A stretch of 64,000 bases of DNA from CAVSUB01 sp963730995 (GCA_963730995.1 CAVSUB010000002.1:248001-312000); one strand, 5' to 3'; positions 1 through 9,216 are shown, counted from the stretch's first letter. Numbers and translations are program-made. Notes: generated by a model from the sequence alone, not told the origin.

Positions 1-277
1 TTCCCATCCGCTGGAAGACCTTCGAGACGACGAGGAATTGATCGCGGCGTGCCTTGAGCGCGTGTCCGAGGATCTCTTCGGCGCCACCGGATGAATAGGC
101 GTCTGCGGTGTCGATGAGTGTGATCCCGGCGTCCAGACACATGTCCAGCATGCTCGACGTTTCCGGTACGCCGAGGTTCCCCATGTGGCGAAAGCGATCA
201 CGCCCGCCGATGGTCATCGTCCCGAAGCTCAGGACCGACACGCTCAAACCGCTCCTGCCGAGAAATCGCTGTTCCAT
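1..277 (-). CDS. Aldo/keto reductase family protein, N-terminal part (cut by window edge)
   Basis: The frame reads leftward from an ATG at 275-277 and runs off the window, so only about 92 residues are visible. The start MEQRFLGRSGLSVSVLSFG and the segment GITLIDTADAYSSGGAEE are the usual N-terminal beta strand and the aspartate/tyrosine stretch of NADPH-dependent aldo/keto reductases (the catalytic D and Y lie in DTADAY). Family members reduce aldehydes or ketones in the cytoplasm; the substrate cannot be told from this part. A Shine-Dalgarno-like AGAGGTGA sits about seven bases upstream of the ATG and supports this start. The C-terminal half, which carries the rest of the cofactor pocket, lies outside the window. 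Confidence 0.85.
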   Translation of the reverse strand, partial: MEQRFLGRSGLSVSVLSFGTMTIGGRDRFRHMGNLGVPETSSMLDMCLDAGITLIDTADAYSSGGAEEILGHALKARRDQFLVVSKVFQRMG

Positions 278-494
278 GCGCGCGTCACCTCTAATGGACT
301 GTATTGTTGAAAACCTTAGTGGCCGCTCCGTTGTCGCGGCCGGAAACGCGCCTGGAGAACGAGGTTGCTCCTCGAGACATGATTGATACGGTCCACCGGC
401 GCTCGACACGACCGCGGTGTACCCGGCACAACCGCCTGTTCGAACTCTGCAGAATGTACTTATCGCACGATTGCTGTTGTCGAAACGGGAACGG

Positions 495-560
495 TGCGGG
501 GGTTTTCAGACCCGCGTGCGAACTCTGGAGAGCTGTGGCGCGGGGTCTTCAGACCCCGCG
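495..560. repeat. Two palindromic REP-like hairpins in the gap 278-686
   Basis: The 409-base gap between the aldo/keto reductase and the Asp-box protein holds no convincing gene. It has two hairpins: an imperfect one at 495-516 and a perfect one at 539-560 (arms CGCGGGGTCT and AGACCCCGCG around TC). A weaker, partly decayed copy of the same GTAG...CTGAAG...CTAC layout lies at about 606-657. The second hairpin has almost the same arms as one at 22295-22314. These are non-coding repeat units. They could act as transcript ends for the gene at 687-1991, but there is no T-run to call a classical terminator. Confidence 0.65.
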
Positions 561-686
561 TGGCCGGGCCTGCCCGCCTCCGCCAAGGCTCCGGCGAGGT
601 CTCGCCGTAGCGCGCTGAAGCCCGCTGCGGGCGAAGGCGGAAAGGCCCGGCCCTACTTGCAAGTCACGGCCCCACTTGCAAGGCAC

Positions 687-1991
687 CTACTTGTCAAGGC
701 GCTCGGTTCGAATCACAGTCTGCCCGCTCGGTCCGCTGGTCCACGCGACAAGCATTCCGTCCTCGACCGCCCCAAGTACCGGATACGTTGCTGGCGCGGC
801 ATCAACAATCGCCTGCCGGACAAGACTGACAACGCCGCCATCGAGGGTGCCACGCGCGAGCGCGACCCGGCGAGTGCCGCCCGCCTGTTCGTCCCAGGCC
901 ACCGCGATCTCTCCACGCAATCCCACCGCAATTTGCGGATGGCGAGGGACTCCCTGTGTGGGCACTCGCTGCCTCGTCGTGAAGTGCTGGCCATCCGCGG
1001 ACGCGGCATAGAACAGCGCGAGCGTCGTCTCACCTCCTGCCGTGCCCCCCGGCACGAGGGTTGGCCAGACGATGTGGATGCGCTGGCTATCGTCGACTGC
1101 CAGAGCCGGCCCATTCTCGGGACATCCGTCGAGCACCCAGTTGTCCTCGCTGACACGGACGGGCGTGGAAAACGCGCGACCGCCGTCTGCCGACATCGCG
1201 AACGCAACATCCCGCACATTCCCAGGGTAGACGTGACGCCAGGCCGCATAGATCCTGCCGTTACTGCCGGCAGCAATGGAGGTCTTGCAGCAATAGCACA
1301 CGCCTCCCGCAACGGCCCGCGTTCTCGTGGCATCGTCGAGACGACCGAAGAACAGCTTTGACAATTGAGCGCGAGCGGCGCCGTCCGTTTGCCCGGCTGC
1401 AGCAGATCCGGGCTGGTGACCGGCGTGGCTCGTTGCTGCCGCCCCGGCGGCAGCGTTCGACAGTTCCCGATGATCCAGCCAAAGGGCGACGACATTCCGA
1501 CCGTCACTTGTCGCGATGGATTCCCACCCCCGGTTGCCTGGTGCGTCGCTGCCGGGCACGACCGCCGGCGACACAAACGATGCTCCCCCGTCGTCCGAAC
1601 GTGCCGACCACAACCTCGTGCCCGAGGGCGACTTGGCGGTCCACACCACCACGATGGCCGGATCACGGCCAGATCGGTGAATCAGTGAGACTCGAGGCGG
1701 TTGCTCGCCCGAGAGGTTCGCTTCGCCCGCGACGAGGTTGATCCGAGTCGGAGCACCAAACGCGCGGCCGCCGTCCCGACTGGTCGCGAGGTAGATGTCC
1801 GTCACACCATCTTTCGTGCTCGCGCCCCATGCAATCGCCGCAAATCGGCCTTCCGCCACGAGTGAGGCATTCGCGTTCGCCCGTTCCGATACCGCAATTC
1901 CGGACGCGCTCTTCGCGGCGCCTCCCCAGGCTGCTGCAGTCAGCACCGCCGACCCGAGCAAGATTGTGCGCATCGCTTTCGACAGGTTCAT
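687..1991 (-). CDS. Exported Asp-box (BNR/sialidase-fold) repeat protein with CYCC motif
   Basis: A 434-residue protein starting MNLSKAMRTILLGSAVLTAA, a typical signal peptide followed by a mature secreted domain. It carries several Asp-box motifs of the form S/T-x-D-G-G-x-x-F (TSRDGGRAF, SADGGRAF, ARSDDGGASF and the degenerate SADGQHF), which mark the six-bladed propeller fold of sialidases and related proteins. Catalytic sialidase residues are not obvious, so sialidase activity should not be assumed. The segment VCYCCKT (C232, C234, C235) is unusual for this fold and could bind a metal or form a redox centre. An upstream in-frame start near 2072 was rejected because it precedes the signal peptide and reads through repeat DNA. 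It lies 101 bases downstream of a TonB receptor on the same strand, with a Cys/His-rich protein further upstream, which suggests a joint surface function. Confidence 0.8.
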   Translation of the reverse strand: MNLSKAMRTILLGSAVLTAAAWGGAAKSASGIAVSERANANASLVAEGRFAAIAWGASTKDGVTDIYLATSRDGGRAFGAPTRINLVAGEANLSGEQPPRVSLIHRSGRDPAIVVVWTAKSPSGTRLWSARSDDGGASFVSPAVVPGSDAPGNRGWESIATSDGRNVVALWLDHRELSNAAAGAAATSHAGHQPGSAAAGQTDGAARAQLSKLFFGRLDDATRTRAVAGGVCYCCKTSIAAGSNGRIYAAWRHVYPGNVRDVAFAMSADGGRAFSTPVRVSEDNWVLDGCPENGPALAVDDSQRIHIVWPTLVPGGTAGGETTLALFYAASADGQHFTTRQRVPTQGVPRHPQIAVGLRGEIAVAWDEQAGGTRRVALARGTLDGGVVSLVRQAIVDAAPATYPVLGAVEDGMLVAWTSGPSGQTVIRTERLDK

Positions 1992-2009
1992 ATAAGTCGT
2001 TTCAGTACC

Positions 2010-2088
2010 TAGCTCACAGCTCTCAGCTGATGGCCGATGGCTATGGCTGATGGCTTCATGGAATTCACACACGAATCCAGTGAATTCC
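2010..2088. repeat. AGCTGA/GAATTC hairpin repeat, locus A
   Basis: The gap between the TonB receptor and the Asp-box gene holds AGCT-rich repeats (AGCTCACAGCTCTCAGCTGA at 2011-2030) and then a hairpin with arms GGAATTCAC (2060-2068) and GTGAATTCC (2080-2088). The same combination recurs at 19163-19273 and 52055-52179. It is non-coding and looks like a small dispersed repeat element. Confidence 0.7.
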
Positions 2089-2092
2089 GGGA

Positions 2093-4951
2093 CTAGAAGT
2101 TCGCCCGCACGCCGAACTGGATCGTCCTCGGCTCACCCACGGCAGTGATCTGGTTGAACGTGGAGACGGGGTTCGCGGGGTACGCCCCGCCGCCGAAATT
2201 CACATTGCGGGTGAGATTGTTCACGCGATTGGTCAGGTTGAACGCTTCGACGAGCCCTTCGACCTTCAGATGGTTGGTCAGGCGAATTGCGCGGCCCAGT
2301 CGAAGGTTCAAGCCGAAGAAGTCGCTGCCGGTTCCGGAGTTGCGTGGAATGAACGACACCGAGCGCACGTCGAAGTTCGCGGAAGCGATGGCCCCGTCCG
2401 CAAGCGGCCTGCCGGTGGTCCCTTGCAGGCTCGTCACGCCCGACGTGATATTGAACGGCAGCGCCGAGTAGTACTGGACCATGCCGCTCAACTGATATCC
2501 GTGGCTGATGCGCTGCCATGTTGTTGCGGCTGGCGCCATCGAGGTGTTGATCGTCCCGTTGATCACGAAACGATGCCGTTGGTCGTCATCCGATCGACCC
2601 CAGTCCCTCATGATGTCCGTCGGGTCGATGGGCGAACTGAAGAACGCCTCGCCGACGTCGTTCATCGCCTTCGAGAGCGTATAAGTCAGTCGAACGCTCG
2701 TCCAGGCCGTCGGCCGCTGGACGAACGAGACGTGCAGCCCGTGATAGTTGGAATCGGCGAGCGACGAATACTGGTTGTTGTTCCGGTAAGTGGCGTCCGG
2801 CCGGCAGCCGTTGTTCGTGCCTGCTGCCACGCAGGTGGCGACGTTCTGGTTCACGGACATCAGCAGGTTCTCGCCGCGGAGGTACTGATAGCCGACGCTT
2901 ACGGTGCGGCTCGCGCCGAGCGATCGCTCCACCTCGATGCTGGCCTGCTTCGAGTAGGCATTCTGCAGGTGTTCGTCCATCGTCGAGAAGTCCACCAGCG
3001 TTGTCGTCAGGAGGCGCGCCGGAAGGATGTTGGGGAATGTCGGAGCGCCATCCTGTGCCGGAATGATGCCCGAGACGCCCGGCTGATGGAGCTTGTCGAG
3101 ACTCGTGCTGTTCCCGGCGGATAGGATCGCGTTCGCGACAGCCCGGAGGGGAACGCGGTCGAAGTACAGCCCGCCGCCACCGCGGACTACGAGGTTGGGC
3201 GACGGCGTCCAGGCGAAACCGATCCGTGGCGAGATGTTGTTCGCGTCGGTCTCGATCGTCTTCAGGAACTGCAGGTCGTATCGAAGACCGAAATTCAACG
3301 TGAGTCTCGACCCGGCCTTCCACTCGTCCTGCGCGTACATGCCGACATTCGGATTGGTCTGCGACACGACTGGGTCACCGAACGTCTGGGTGAAGCCGCT
3401 GTAGTTGCCCGCGAGAAAGTTGGCCAATGTGGAAAACGCATAGCTGCCTCGGGACGACCGCGGGTACGTGATCGTGTCGTCGTTGAACACGATGGCCGCG
3501 CCCACCCGCAGAGCGTGCGCCCCCGCCTGGTGCGAGAGGTTGTCCGCCAGTTCGTACATCCTGTTGAGGCGCTTCGTCGGGCTGCTCGAAAGTGTGCCGA
3601 ACGACGCGACACCGATGATGCTGACGGCCGGACCGATGGTGTCGGTTGGCGGAGCCTTCAGGTCACCGTACGCGAGCTGCGCGCGGGTCTCGTTGACTGT
3701 CGTCGGGGAGATCGTCCACGTGTTGCCGAAGGCGATGGAGTGATCGACGTTGTCCAGGCCGGCCGAAGCAGTCGGCGCGTTCAACGCCCCGGCGCCGCGG
3801 GAGTTATCCGACGTGACGTGATAGAGGCTGTACCTCAACGTCATCTGGTCGGAACCGTTGACCTGATGATCGAGCTTCCCGAGGAAATTGACGCTGTGAA
3901 CGGGATTTGGATAGATCCCGGTGCTGACAGGAACACCCGGATAACCCGTCGCCGCGAGCCTCGCGTTGATCGTCGGAACATTCTCCGGAAGGATTGTGAC
4001 CAGGCCGGATTGATCGAGAAGCCGCTGCTCGAAGTTCGAAAAGTAGAACGTCCGGTTGCGCAGAACCGGGCCGCCGAGACTTCCGCCGTACTGCTGCTGG
4101 TCCATCGGAAGCTTGTTCCCGGACAGGGCGTTTCTCGCATTGAAGTTGTCGTCACGGATGAAGTCGTAGATCGTGCCGCGCCTGGCGTTGGTTCCACTCT
4201 TCGTGACGACATTGATGTACCCACCGAGCGCGCGACCGAGCTCCGCCTGGCCTCCGGACGTCACCACCTGGAACTGTTCCACCGCGTCCACGCCGTAGGG
4301 AATTCCACTGAGCCCGGCCGCATCGTCATTGGCTGACAAGCCGTCGACGATGAAGCTGTTCGACAGATTGCGCTGGCTGCCGATCGAAATGCCCTGACCG
4401 GGGACGGCGGACGTTTCCGCGAACAGCTGCGTGCTCCCCACGTTGGTCGGCGAGACTCCGGGAATGAGGAGCGCGAGATCAAGGAAGTTGCGCCCGTTCA
4501 TCGGGAGACTCTGGACCTCGCTCTCCTGGACCGTACCTGCAATCTGGCTTCGCGCCGCTTCGAGGACCGTCGCTTCGCCGGTGACAGTGACGCTCGCGTC
4601 GAGTCCGGCCACGCGGAGAGCGAACGGGACGTCGAACGCGGAGCCCACCGTGAGACGCAAGCTCCGAGCAGTGTCGCTGAATCCTCGAGCGCGGACTCTG
4701 ACTTCGTACGGGCCGACTTTGAGGTACGGGAACCGGAAACGTCCCTCAGCATTGGTGACTGTCTCCAAGGTCACATTCGTGTCAGTCTGACGAGCGCTGA
4801 CCTGTGCGCCTGGAACCACGGCCCCCTGGGGATCGGTCACGCGCCCGCTGACGCTGGCGTAATTGATCGTTTCCTGGGCGCAAACGATCGCTGCCGGTGC
4901 CACGGCCCAGCAAGCCGCCAGCACGAGGCTGCGTATCAAGTACCGTCTCAC
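2093..4951 (-). CDS. TonB-dependent receptor with N-terminal carboxypeptidase-regulatory domain (Oar-like)
   Basis: A 952-residue outer-membrane receptor. A signal peptide ends near ALVCAQ-type residues (APAAIVCAQE), then comes a carboxypeptidase-regulatory-like beta sandwich (GRVTDPQGAVVPGAQVSA, about residues 35-115), a plug domain (LPMNGRNFLDLALLIPGVSP and the FIVDGLSAND stretch), and a long beta-barrel ending in the terminal phenylalanine of RTIQFGVRANF, as expected for barrel insertion. The start is GTG at 4951, with GGAG seven bases upstream. Such receptors are abundant in Acidobacteria and Bacteroidetes and import large or metal-bound ligands using TonB energy; no ligand can be read from the sequence. 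It sits between a Cys/His-rich small exported protein and the CYCC Asp-box protein on the same strand. Confidence 0.9.
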   Translation of the reverse strand: MRRYLIRSLVLAACWAVAPAAIVCAQETINYASVSGRVTDPQGAVVPGAQVSARQTDTNVTLETVTNAEGRFRFPYLKVGPYEVRVRARGFSDTARSLRLTVGSAFDVPFALRVAGLDASVTVTGEATVLEAARSQIAGTVQESEVQSLPMNGRNFLDLALLIPGVSPTNVGSTQLFAETSAVPGQGISIGSQRNLSNSFIVDGLSANDDAAGLSGIPYGVDAVEQFQVVTSGGQAELGRALGGYINVVTKSGTNARRGTIYDFIRDDNFNARNALSGNKLPMDQQQYGGSLGGPVLRNRTFYFSNFEQRLLDQSGLVTILPENVPTINARLAATGYPGVPVSTGIYPNPVHSVNFLGKLDHQVNGSDQMTLRYSLYHVTSDNSRGAGALNAPTASAGLDNVDHSIAFGNTWTISPTTVNETRAQLAYGDLKAPPTDTIGPAVSIIGVASFGTLSSSPTKRLNRMYELADNLSHQAGAHALRVGAAIVFNDDTITYPRSSRGSYAFSTLANFLAGNYSGFTQTFGDPVVSQTNPNVGMYAQDEWKAGSRLTLNFGLRYDLQFLKTIETDANNISPRIGFAWTPSPNLVVRGGGGLYFDRVPLRAVANAILSAGNSTSLDKLHQPGVSGIIPAQDGAPTFPNILPARLLTTTLVDFSTMDEHLQNAYSKQASIEVERSLGASRTVSVGYQYLRGENLLMSVNQNVATCVAAGTNNGCRPDATYRNNNQYSSLADSNYHGLHVSFVQRPTAWTSVRLTYTLSKAMNDVGEAFFSSPIDPTDIMRDWGRSDDDQRHRFVINGTINTSMAPAATTWQRISHGYQLSGMVQYYSALPFNITSGVTSLQGTTGRPLADGAIASANFDVRSVSFIPRNSGTGSDFFGLNLRLGRAIRLTNHLKVEGLVEAFNLTNRVNNLTRNVNFGGGAYPANPVSTFNQITAVGEPRTIQFGVRANF

Positions 4952-5162
4952 TGTTGATCTCCGTTATGAATCCGCCACCAAAATTTGGAACTCACGCCGA
5001 CGGGATCCGTGGTCCTGGATCCGGGCGTTCTCAATTGGGTGCGGCTTGTGGCCGCGCCTTCGCAAGCTGGCCGTCGGCGGTACTCGATCTGAATTCGATA
5101 CCCGTCGACCGAAGTCGCGGGCCCGAACGGACGCTCAGGTCAGATGTCGTTGCGGAACGGAG

Positions 5163-5552
5163 CTAAGCGCGGGGTGGTGGCGAATCGGGAACGGAAGAAG
5201 ATTCGAGCGGGTCGGGGTCGAACGCAGCGGACAGCCGCCCGGCGAGTGGAGGTACGATGGCCGAAAGCGACGGCGCGAGCACAGCTGCCGGACCGATGAG
5301 CGAGGCGGCTATGGCTGCAACGGGATCTGACGTCGGACGACACGAACAGGAGTGAGATCCTGGTTTTGACTTGGATTTGACGTGGTGCATCGGACAAATC
5401 CGTCCGTCACCGTGATCGCAGGTGCACTCGGCCTTGGCACTGCTGACGGATGTCTTCGCACACAGCGACGTGGGTACCGCGGCCAGCAGGCAGAGATGGA
5501 GCACGAGCCAGCCGCCAGCAATGCGCGCGAGGCGAGGCCGTATCCACCGCAT
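5163..5552 (-). CDS. Small exported Cys/His-rich protein (CTC...CPMHH...CSC), unknown function
   Basis: A 129-residue protein with a hydrophobic N-terminus (GGWLVLHLCLLAAVPTSLCA) that looks like a signal peptide or anchor. Then comes a compact region rich in cysteine, histidine and aspartate, CTCDHGDGRICPMHH followed by SCSC, and a second hydrophobic stretch (VAAIAASLIGPAAVLAPSL). The arrangement suggests metal binding, possibly of copper or zinc, but no family with known function is recognised. The ATG at 5550-5552 was preferred to a TTG eight codons upstream; neither has a strong ribosome site. It lies 211 bases upstream of a TonB receptor on the same strand, and an Asp-box protein with a CYCC motif follows that receptor. 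Confidence 0.65.
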   Translation of the reverse strand: MRWIRPRLARIAGGWLVLHLCLLAAVPTSLCAKTSVSSAKAECTCDHGDGRICPMHHVKSKSKPGSHSCSCRPTSDPVAAIAASLIGPAAVLAPSLSAIVPPLAGRLSAAFDPDPLESSSVPDSPPPRA

Positions 5553-5644
5553 CACGGAAAGAGTATCACAGCCCAAAAAACCATCCGGAAACGCCCGGAC
5601 CCCGAGCGATCGGCGCGTTGAGGGCGTGACGGAACCGTCCCGCT

Positions 5645-6817
5645 TCAGACACGCTGACGGGACATGATCGCAAGCCCCTCGCGCATCTGCTCGAGGCCGC
5701 GCGTCAGAGTGCCGCCGCCACTCCCGAAGGACACACGCAGCGTGCCTTCACCGCTCGGCCCGTAGGCGGCGCCGTGGACGACGGCTACTCCTGCGTCGCG
5801 CAGGAGTTGACGGCGGATGTCGTTCGAGGCCATCCCGAGCGCGCGGGCGTCGACCATCGCGAAGAAGCCCCCCTCAGGGGGCAGGACATGGATTCCCGGA
5901 ACCGATCCGAGTGCCTCGATTACTTGCGCACGCCGTTGCTCGTACTCGCGGCGCATCACGGCCACTGCGTCCTGCGGCCCGGTGAGCGCTTCGACAGCGG
6001 CATCCTGCACGAATGTGGCGGGACCGCGACTCGACTGCTGGAGGACCAGGAACATGCGCTGGACGATCGCCGCGGGTCCGGCGCAATAGCCCAATCGCCA
6101 GCCTGTCATCGCGTAGGTTTTTGACAGGCTGTTGATCACCACCGTGCGCGCCCGGATTTCGTCGCCCAACGACACGGGCGAGATATGGCGGCAGTCACCG
6201 TACGTGATCGCTTCGTAGATCTCGTCGCTGACGAGCGTCAGCCCTCGCCGTACGGCGAGGTCGCCAATCGCGTGGAGCTCGGGCGCGCGAAACACTGTTC
6301 CAACCGGATTCCACGGCGTGTTGAGCAGTAGGACCTTCGACCTCGGGGTGAGCGCCGCCTCGATGGCTTCGGCGCTCACGCCGAACCGGCCGTCCTGGAT
6401 GTCGGCCGGCACGAATCGCGCGGTTCCCCCCGCGAGCCTGATGGGCGACTGATAGGCGTCGTAGATCGGCTCGGGCAGCAACACCTCGTCGCCCGGCTCG
6501 AGGAGCGCGGTCAGTGCCGCATGGATGCCGAGCGTCGCGCCGGTCGTGACGAGCACTTCGGTGCCGGGATCGTAGGTGAGCCCGGTATCTCTCGAGAGCT
6601 TCGCCGCGATGGCGTTCCGGAGTCCTGGCTCTCCACGGTTGTCGGGATACCGCGTGCGGCCGGCCCTGAGCGCCCGAACGGCGGCCTCGACAATGTGTGG
6701 CGGCGTGTCGAAGTCAGGCTCGCCACGCATCAAGGACACGATCGTGCGTCCTTCTGACTGCAGTGCGCGAATCTCCGTCAGGAGACTGTTGACGGCAGTG
6801 GGGCTGAGGTCAACCAA
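5645..6817 (-). CDS. PLP-dependent class I/II aminotransferase
   Basis: With the chosen start this is a 390-residue fold-type I aminotransferase, the usual length for the aspartate/aromatic aminotransferase group. The N-terminal MRGEPDFDTPPHI, the NTPWNPVG motif (N170, PLP ring), D198 and Y201 in SDEIYE, the Schiff-base lysine K233 in SLSKTYAMTGW and a C-terminal LRVSFG arginine are all present, so it should be active. It would transfer an amino group between an amino acid and a 2-oxo acid in the cytoplasm; the substrate is open. The frame extends up to 7084, but that part overlaps the divergent amylase gene and lacks family similarity. TTG at 6815-6817 puts the start just before the conserved LSP stretch. 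GTG at 6908-6910 is the main alternative. Confidence 0.88.
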   Translation of the reverse strand: MVDLSPTAVNSLLTEIRALQSEGRTIVSLMRGEPDFDTPPHIVEAAVRALRAGRTRYPDNRGEPGLRNAIAAKLSRDTGLTYDPGTEVLVTTGATLGIHAALTALLEPGDEVLLPEPIYDAYQSPIRLAGGTARFVPADIQDGRFGVSAEAIEAALTPRSKVLLLNTPWNPVGTVFRAPELHAIGDLAVRRGLTLVSDEIYEAITYGDCRHISPVSLGDEIRARTVVINSLSKTYAMTGWRLGYCAGPAAIVQRMFLVLQQSSRGPATFVQDAAVEALTGPQDAVAVMRREYEQRRAQVIEALGSVPGIHVLPPEGGFFAMVDARALGMASNDIRRQLLRDAGVAVVHGAAYGPSGEGTLRVSFGSGGGTLTRGLEQMREGLAIMSRQRV

Positions 6818-6977
6818 GAAGGCCAGTCTACAGCACGCGTCGCGAAGACGTAACGACGCACACTTATCGTTGTTCGACTCGCCGCCAGCGTGCGTTCTCC
6901 ATACGGACACCGGTCGTGGCGGCAAGTCCTCCGTCGGTTTGCGCAGTGGTGCCGCGAGCTCAGCCAGGAGTATGCAG

Positions 6978-8795
6978 ATGGCGTTGTCGCTGAAAGACGA
7001 TTCGGTTCGTGCCGCCTTCGCCGAGGCGGCAAAGCCCGCAACCCGTTCGATTGTTGTCGGGGCGGACACTCTTGCGTTTCGCACCCCGTTTCCATCGCCG
7101 CAGGATTGGCGGGATGGCTGGATCTACTTCCTGATGCTCGATCGATTCAACCGATCCGACGGCAAGCCTCCGGTCAGCATGCCCTACGACAAACCGTTCG
7201 GTGAGTACCAGGGCGGAACGTTCAACGGCGTCCGGGAACGGCTGCGCTACATCAAGGACCTCGGTGCGGGCGCAATCTGGCTGTCGCCCGTGCTGAAGAA
7301 TCGACAGTCCGACCGCAACAGCTTTCATGGCTACGGGATCCAGGACTTCCTCCAGCCGGAGCCAAGATTCGCGTCGGCGCCTCAGAAAGCGGAGGAAGAG
7401 CTGGGCGCCCTTGTCGACGAGGCGCACGCGCTGGGACTGTTCGTGATCTTCGACATCGTGCTCAACCATGCGGGGGACATCTTCGCTTACAAGGGCCTTG
7501 GCGCCTCCGCCGAGGGCAGCGCAACCGTTCGGGACGTCGAGTGGCGCGACGAAACGGGACAGGCCCGGCCCGACTTTCCGGCGATAGAGAACATCCCGGC
7601 CGCGCAGCGCAAGCCCGACGGCCTCATCTGGCCGGCGGAGCTCCAGCAGAATGCCTACTTCCGGCGGAAAGGCAAAGGCGCCGAGGCGGGAGGAGATTTC
7701 GAGTCGCTCAAAGAGTTCGTGACGGACGTGAGGGACGGCGCGATCTTTCCGGTCCGGAACGCGTTGATCCTTGCCTATCAGTACGCGATCGCGCGGTACG
7801 ACGTCGATGGCTATCGGATCGACACGCTCAAGTACATCGAACGGGACTTCGCCCAGACGTTCGGCAATGCCATGCGGGAATTCGCGCTGAGCATCGGGAA
7901 GAAGAACTTCTTTTCATTCGGCGAAGTGTTCGACGGCGAAGAGCGGATCGCGGAGTTCATCGGGCGGAATACACGGGAAGGCGGGGATCTCGTCGGTGTC
8001 GATGCGGCTCTCGATTTTCCACTCTTCTTCACGCTCCCGGCCTTTGCGAAAGGCTTCGCGCCTCCGACGAACGTCATCGACGTCTATCGACGCCGGAAGC
8101 AGGTCGAGCGCGACGTCCTGAGCAGCCACGGCGAGGCCGGCCGCTTCTTCGTGACGTTCCTCGACAACCACGACATGAAGGAACGGTTTCGTGGCGCCTC
8201 AACGGACGGTCCGGACACGTTCGATCCGCAGGTCATCCTGGCTGTCGCGACGTTGTTCGCGCTGCAGGGAATACCGTGCCTCTATTACGGAACTGAGCAG
8301 GGTCTCCACGGCCGCGGAGGCGGCGACCAGTCCGTGCGCGAGGCGCTCTGGGGAAAGCCCGGTGGCTTCGACACCAATCACCCATTCTTCAAGAACATCA
8401 GGCTGCTGTCGGAGATTCGGAATGCACAGCCCGCCCTGCGGTACGGCCGGCTGTATTTCCGTCCGATCTCTGGTGACGGACGACGCTTCGGCGCGTCGGC
8501 GTTCGCCCCGGGCGTCCTCGCCTTCTCCCGGATTCTCAACGATCGCGAAGTCGTGGTGGTCGCGAACGCCAACACCCAGGCAGGTTTCAAGGGTCGCGTC
8601 CTCGTCGACTTCTTCATCAACAGCGGCGGCGAACAGTTCCGCGTCCTCAACGATCCGACGGCTGCGCGCCCGGGAGCGGTCGAGACGAGATCCGGTCTCG
8701 AGATCGATGAGATCGACGGCGGGACCACCGCGGGACCCGCGCGGATGATCGAGGTGAACCTCCGCCCGATGGAGGTGCAGGTCCTCGCCAAGTAA
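6978..8795 (+). CDS. GH13 alpha-amylase family glycoside hydrolase
   Basis: A 605-residue enzyme with all four GH13 conserved regions: DIVLNH (159-164), GYRIDTLKY with the nucleophile D282, FSFGEVFDG with the acid/base E316, and FLDNHD with the transition-state stabiliser D399. It should hydrolyse or rearrange alpha-glucosidic bonds of starch- or glycogen-like glucans. No signal peptide is visible, so a cytoplasmic role is likely. The ATG at 6978 is seven bases after GGAG and is better placed than the ATG at 6972, whose spacing to the same site is too short. The frame is open further upstream, but that part is antisense to the aminotransferase gene. It is divergent from that gene and convergent with the cupin gene. 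Confidence 0.92.
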   Translation: MALSLKDDSVRAAFAEAAKPATRSIVVGADTLAFRTPFPSPQDWRDGWIYFLMLDRFNRSDGKPPVSMPYDKPFGEYQGGTFNGVRERLRYIKDLGAGAIWLSPVLKNRQSDRNSFHGYGIQDFLQPEPRFASAPQKAEEELGALVDEAHALGLFVIFDIVLNHAGDIFAYKGLGASAEGSATVRDVEWRDETGQARPDFPAIENIPAAQRKPDGLIWPAELQQNAYFRRKGKGAEAGGDFESLKEFVTDVRDGAIFPVRNALILAYQYAIARYDVDGYRIDTLKYIERDFAQTFGNAMREFALSIGKKNFFSFGEVFDGEERIAEFIGRNTREGGDLVGVDAALDFPLFFTLPAFAKGFAPPTNVIDVYRRRKQVERDVLSSHGEAGRFFVTFLDNHDMKERFRGASTDGPDTFDPQVILAVATLFALQGIPCLYYGTEQGLHGRGGGDQSVREALWGKPGGFDTNHPFFKNIRLLSEIRNAQPALRYGRLYFRPISGDGRRFGASAFAPGVLAFSRILNDREVVVVANANTQAGFKGRVLVDFFINSGGEQFRVLNDPTAARPGAVETRSGLEIDEIDGGTTAGPARMIEVNLRPMEVQVLAK

Positions 8796-8850
8796 GGGGC
8801 GCTTTACAGGCGCCAAGGCGAAGCCGAACAACCCGCGTGGCCGCCAGCGC

Positions 8851-9216
8851 TCACGGCCACACGGGCGGCTGAAGTGCCTCCTTGGGGAATCGCGCCCAGT
8901 CGGCGCGAACCGGCGAGAACACATCCACGACCACCGCTCCGTCCGGACCCGTGACGGCGTGGTGCGGCACCCCTCCTGGAATGTTGTACGTATCGCCGGT
9001 GTGAAGGAGCCGCGGCTCGCCCCCGATCGTGAACGTCATCGATCCCTGAAGAACGATCCCCATCTGTTCGTTGTGATGCTGGTGCTCTGCGACGACGCTG
9101 TTGGGGGCGAGCTCGACGAGGGCGAACGACATCGTGGCGCCCTCCACGACGCGGGCGAGCACGCCTTCCCAGATGCGTTGCGGTGCGATTTCCCGAAGCG
9201 ACTTGAAAGTCTCCAT
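8851..9216 (-). CDS. Small single-domain cupin protein
   Basis: A 121-residue cupin. The first cupin motif is AEHQHHNEQMGIVLQGSMTF, giving histidine and glutamate metal ligands, and the second is YNIPGGVPHHAV with the last histidine. The family folds as a beta barrel around a divalent metal and includes isomerases, dioxygenases and sugar sensors; this one is too short and generic to assign. The ATG at 9214-9216 starts the conserved METFKSLREIAPQRIWEGV; upstream residues in the same frame are poorly conserved in style. A TTGACA box upstream (9271-9276) may be its promoter. It ends facing the amylase gene, with a GC hairpin in the 55-base gap. Confidence 0.85.
   Translation of the reverse strand: METFKSLREIAPQRIWEGVLARVVEGATMSFALVELAPNSVVAEHQHHNEQMGIVLQGSMTFTIGGEPRLLHTGDTYNIPGGVPHHAVTGPDGAVVVDVFSPVRADWARFPKEALQPPVWP

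Noticed and set aside
705..714. GGTTCGAATC, a tRNA T-loop-like sequence
   Set aside because: It lies in the coding end of the Asp-box gene, and no acceptor, D or anticodon stem could be fitted around it.
1364..1369. TTGACA box on the plus strand
   Set aside because: It is inside the Asp-box gene, antisense, with no suitable -10 box or downstream gene.
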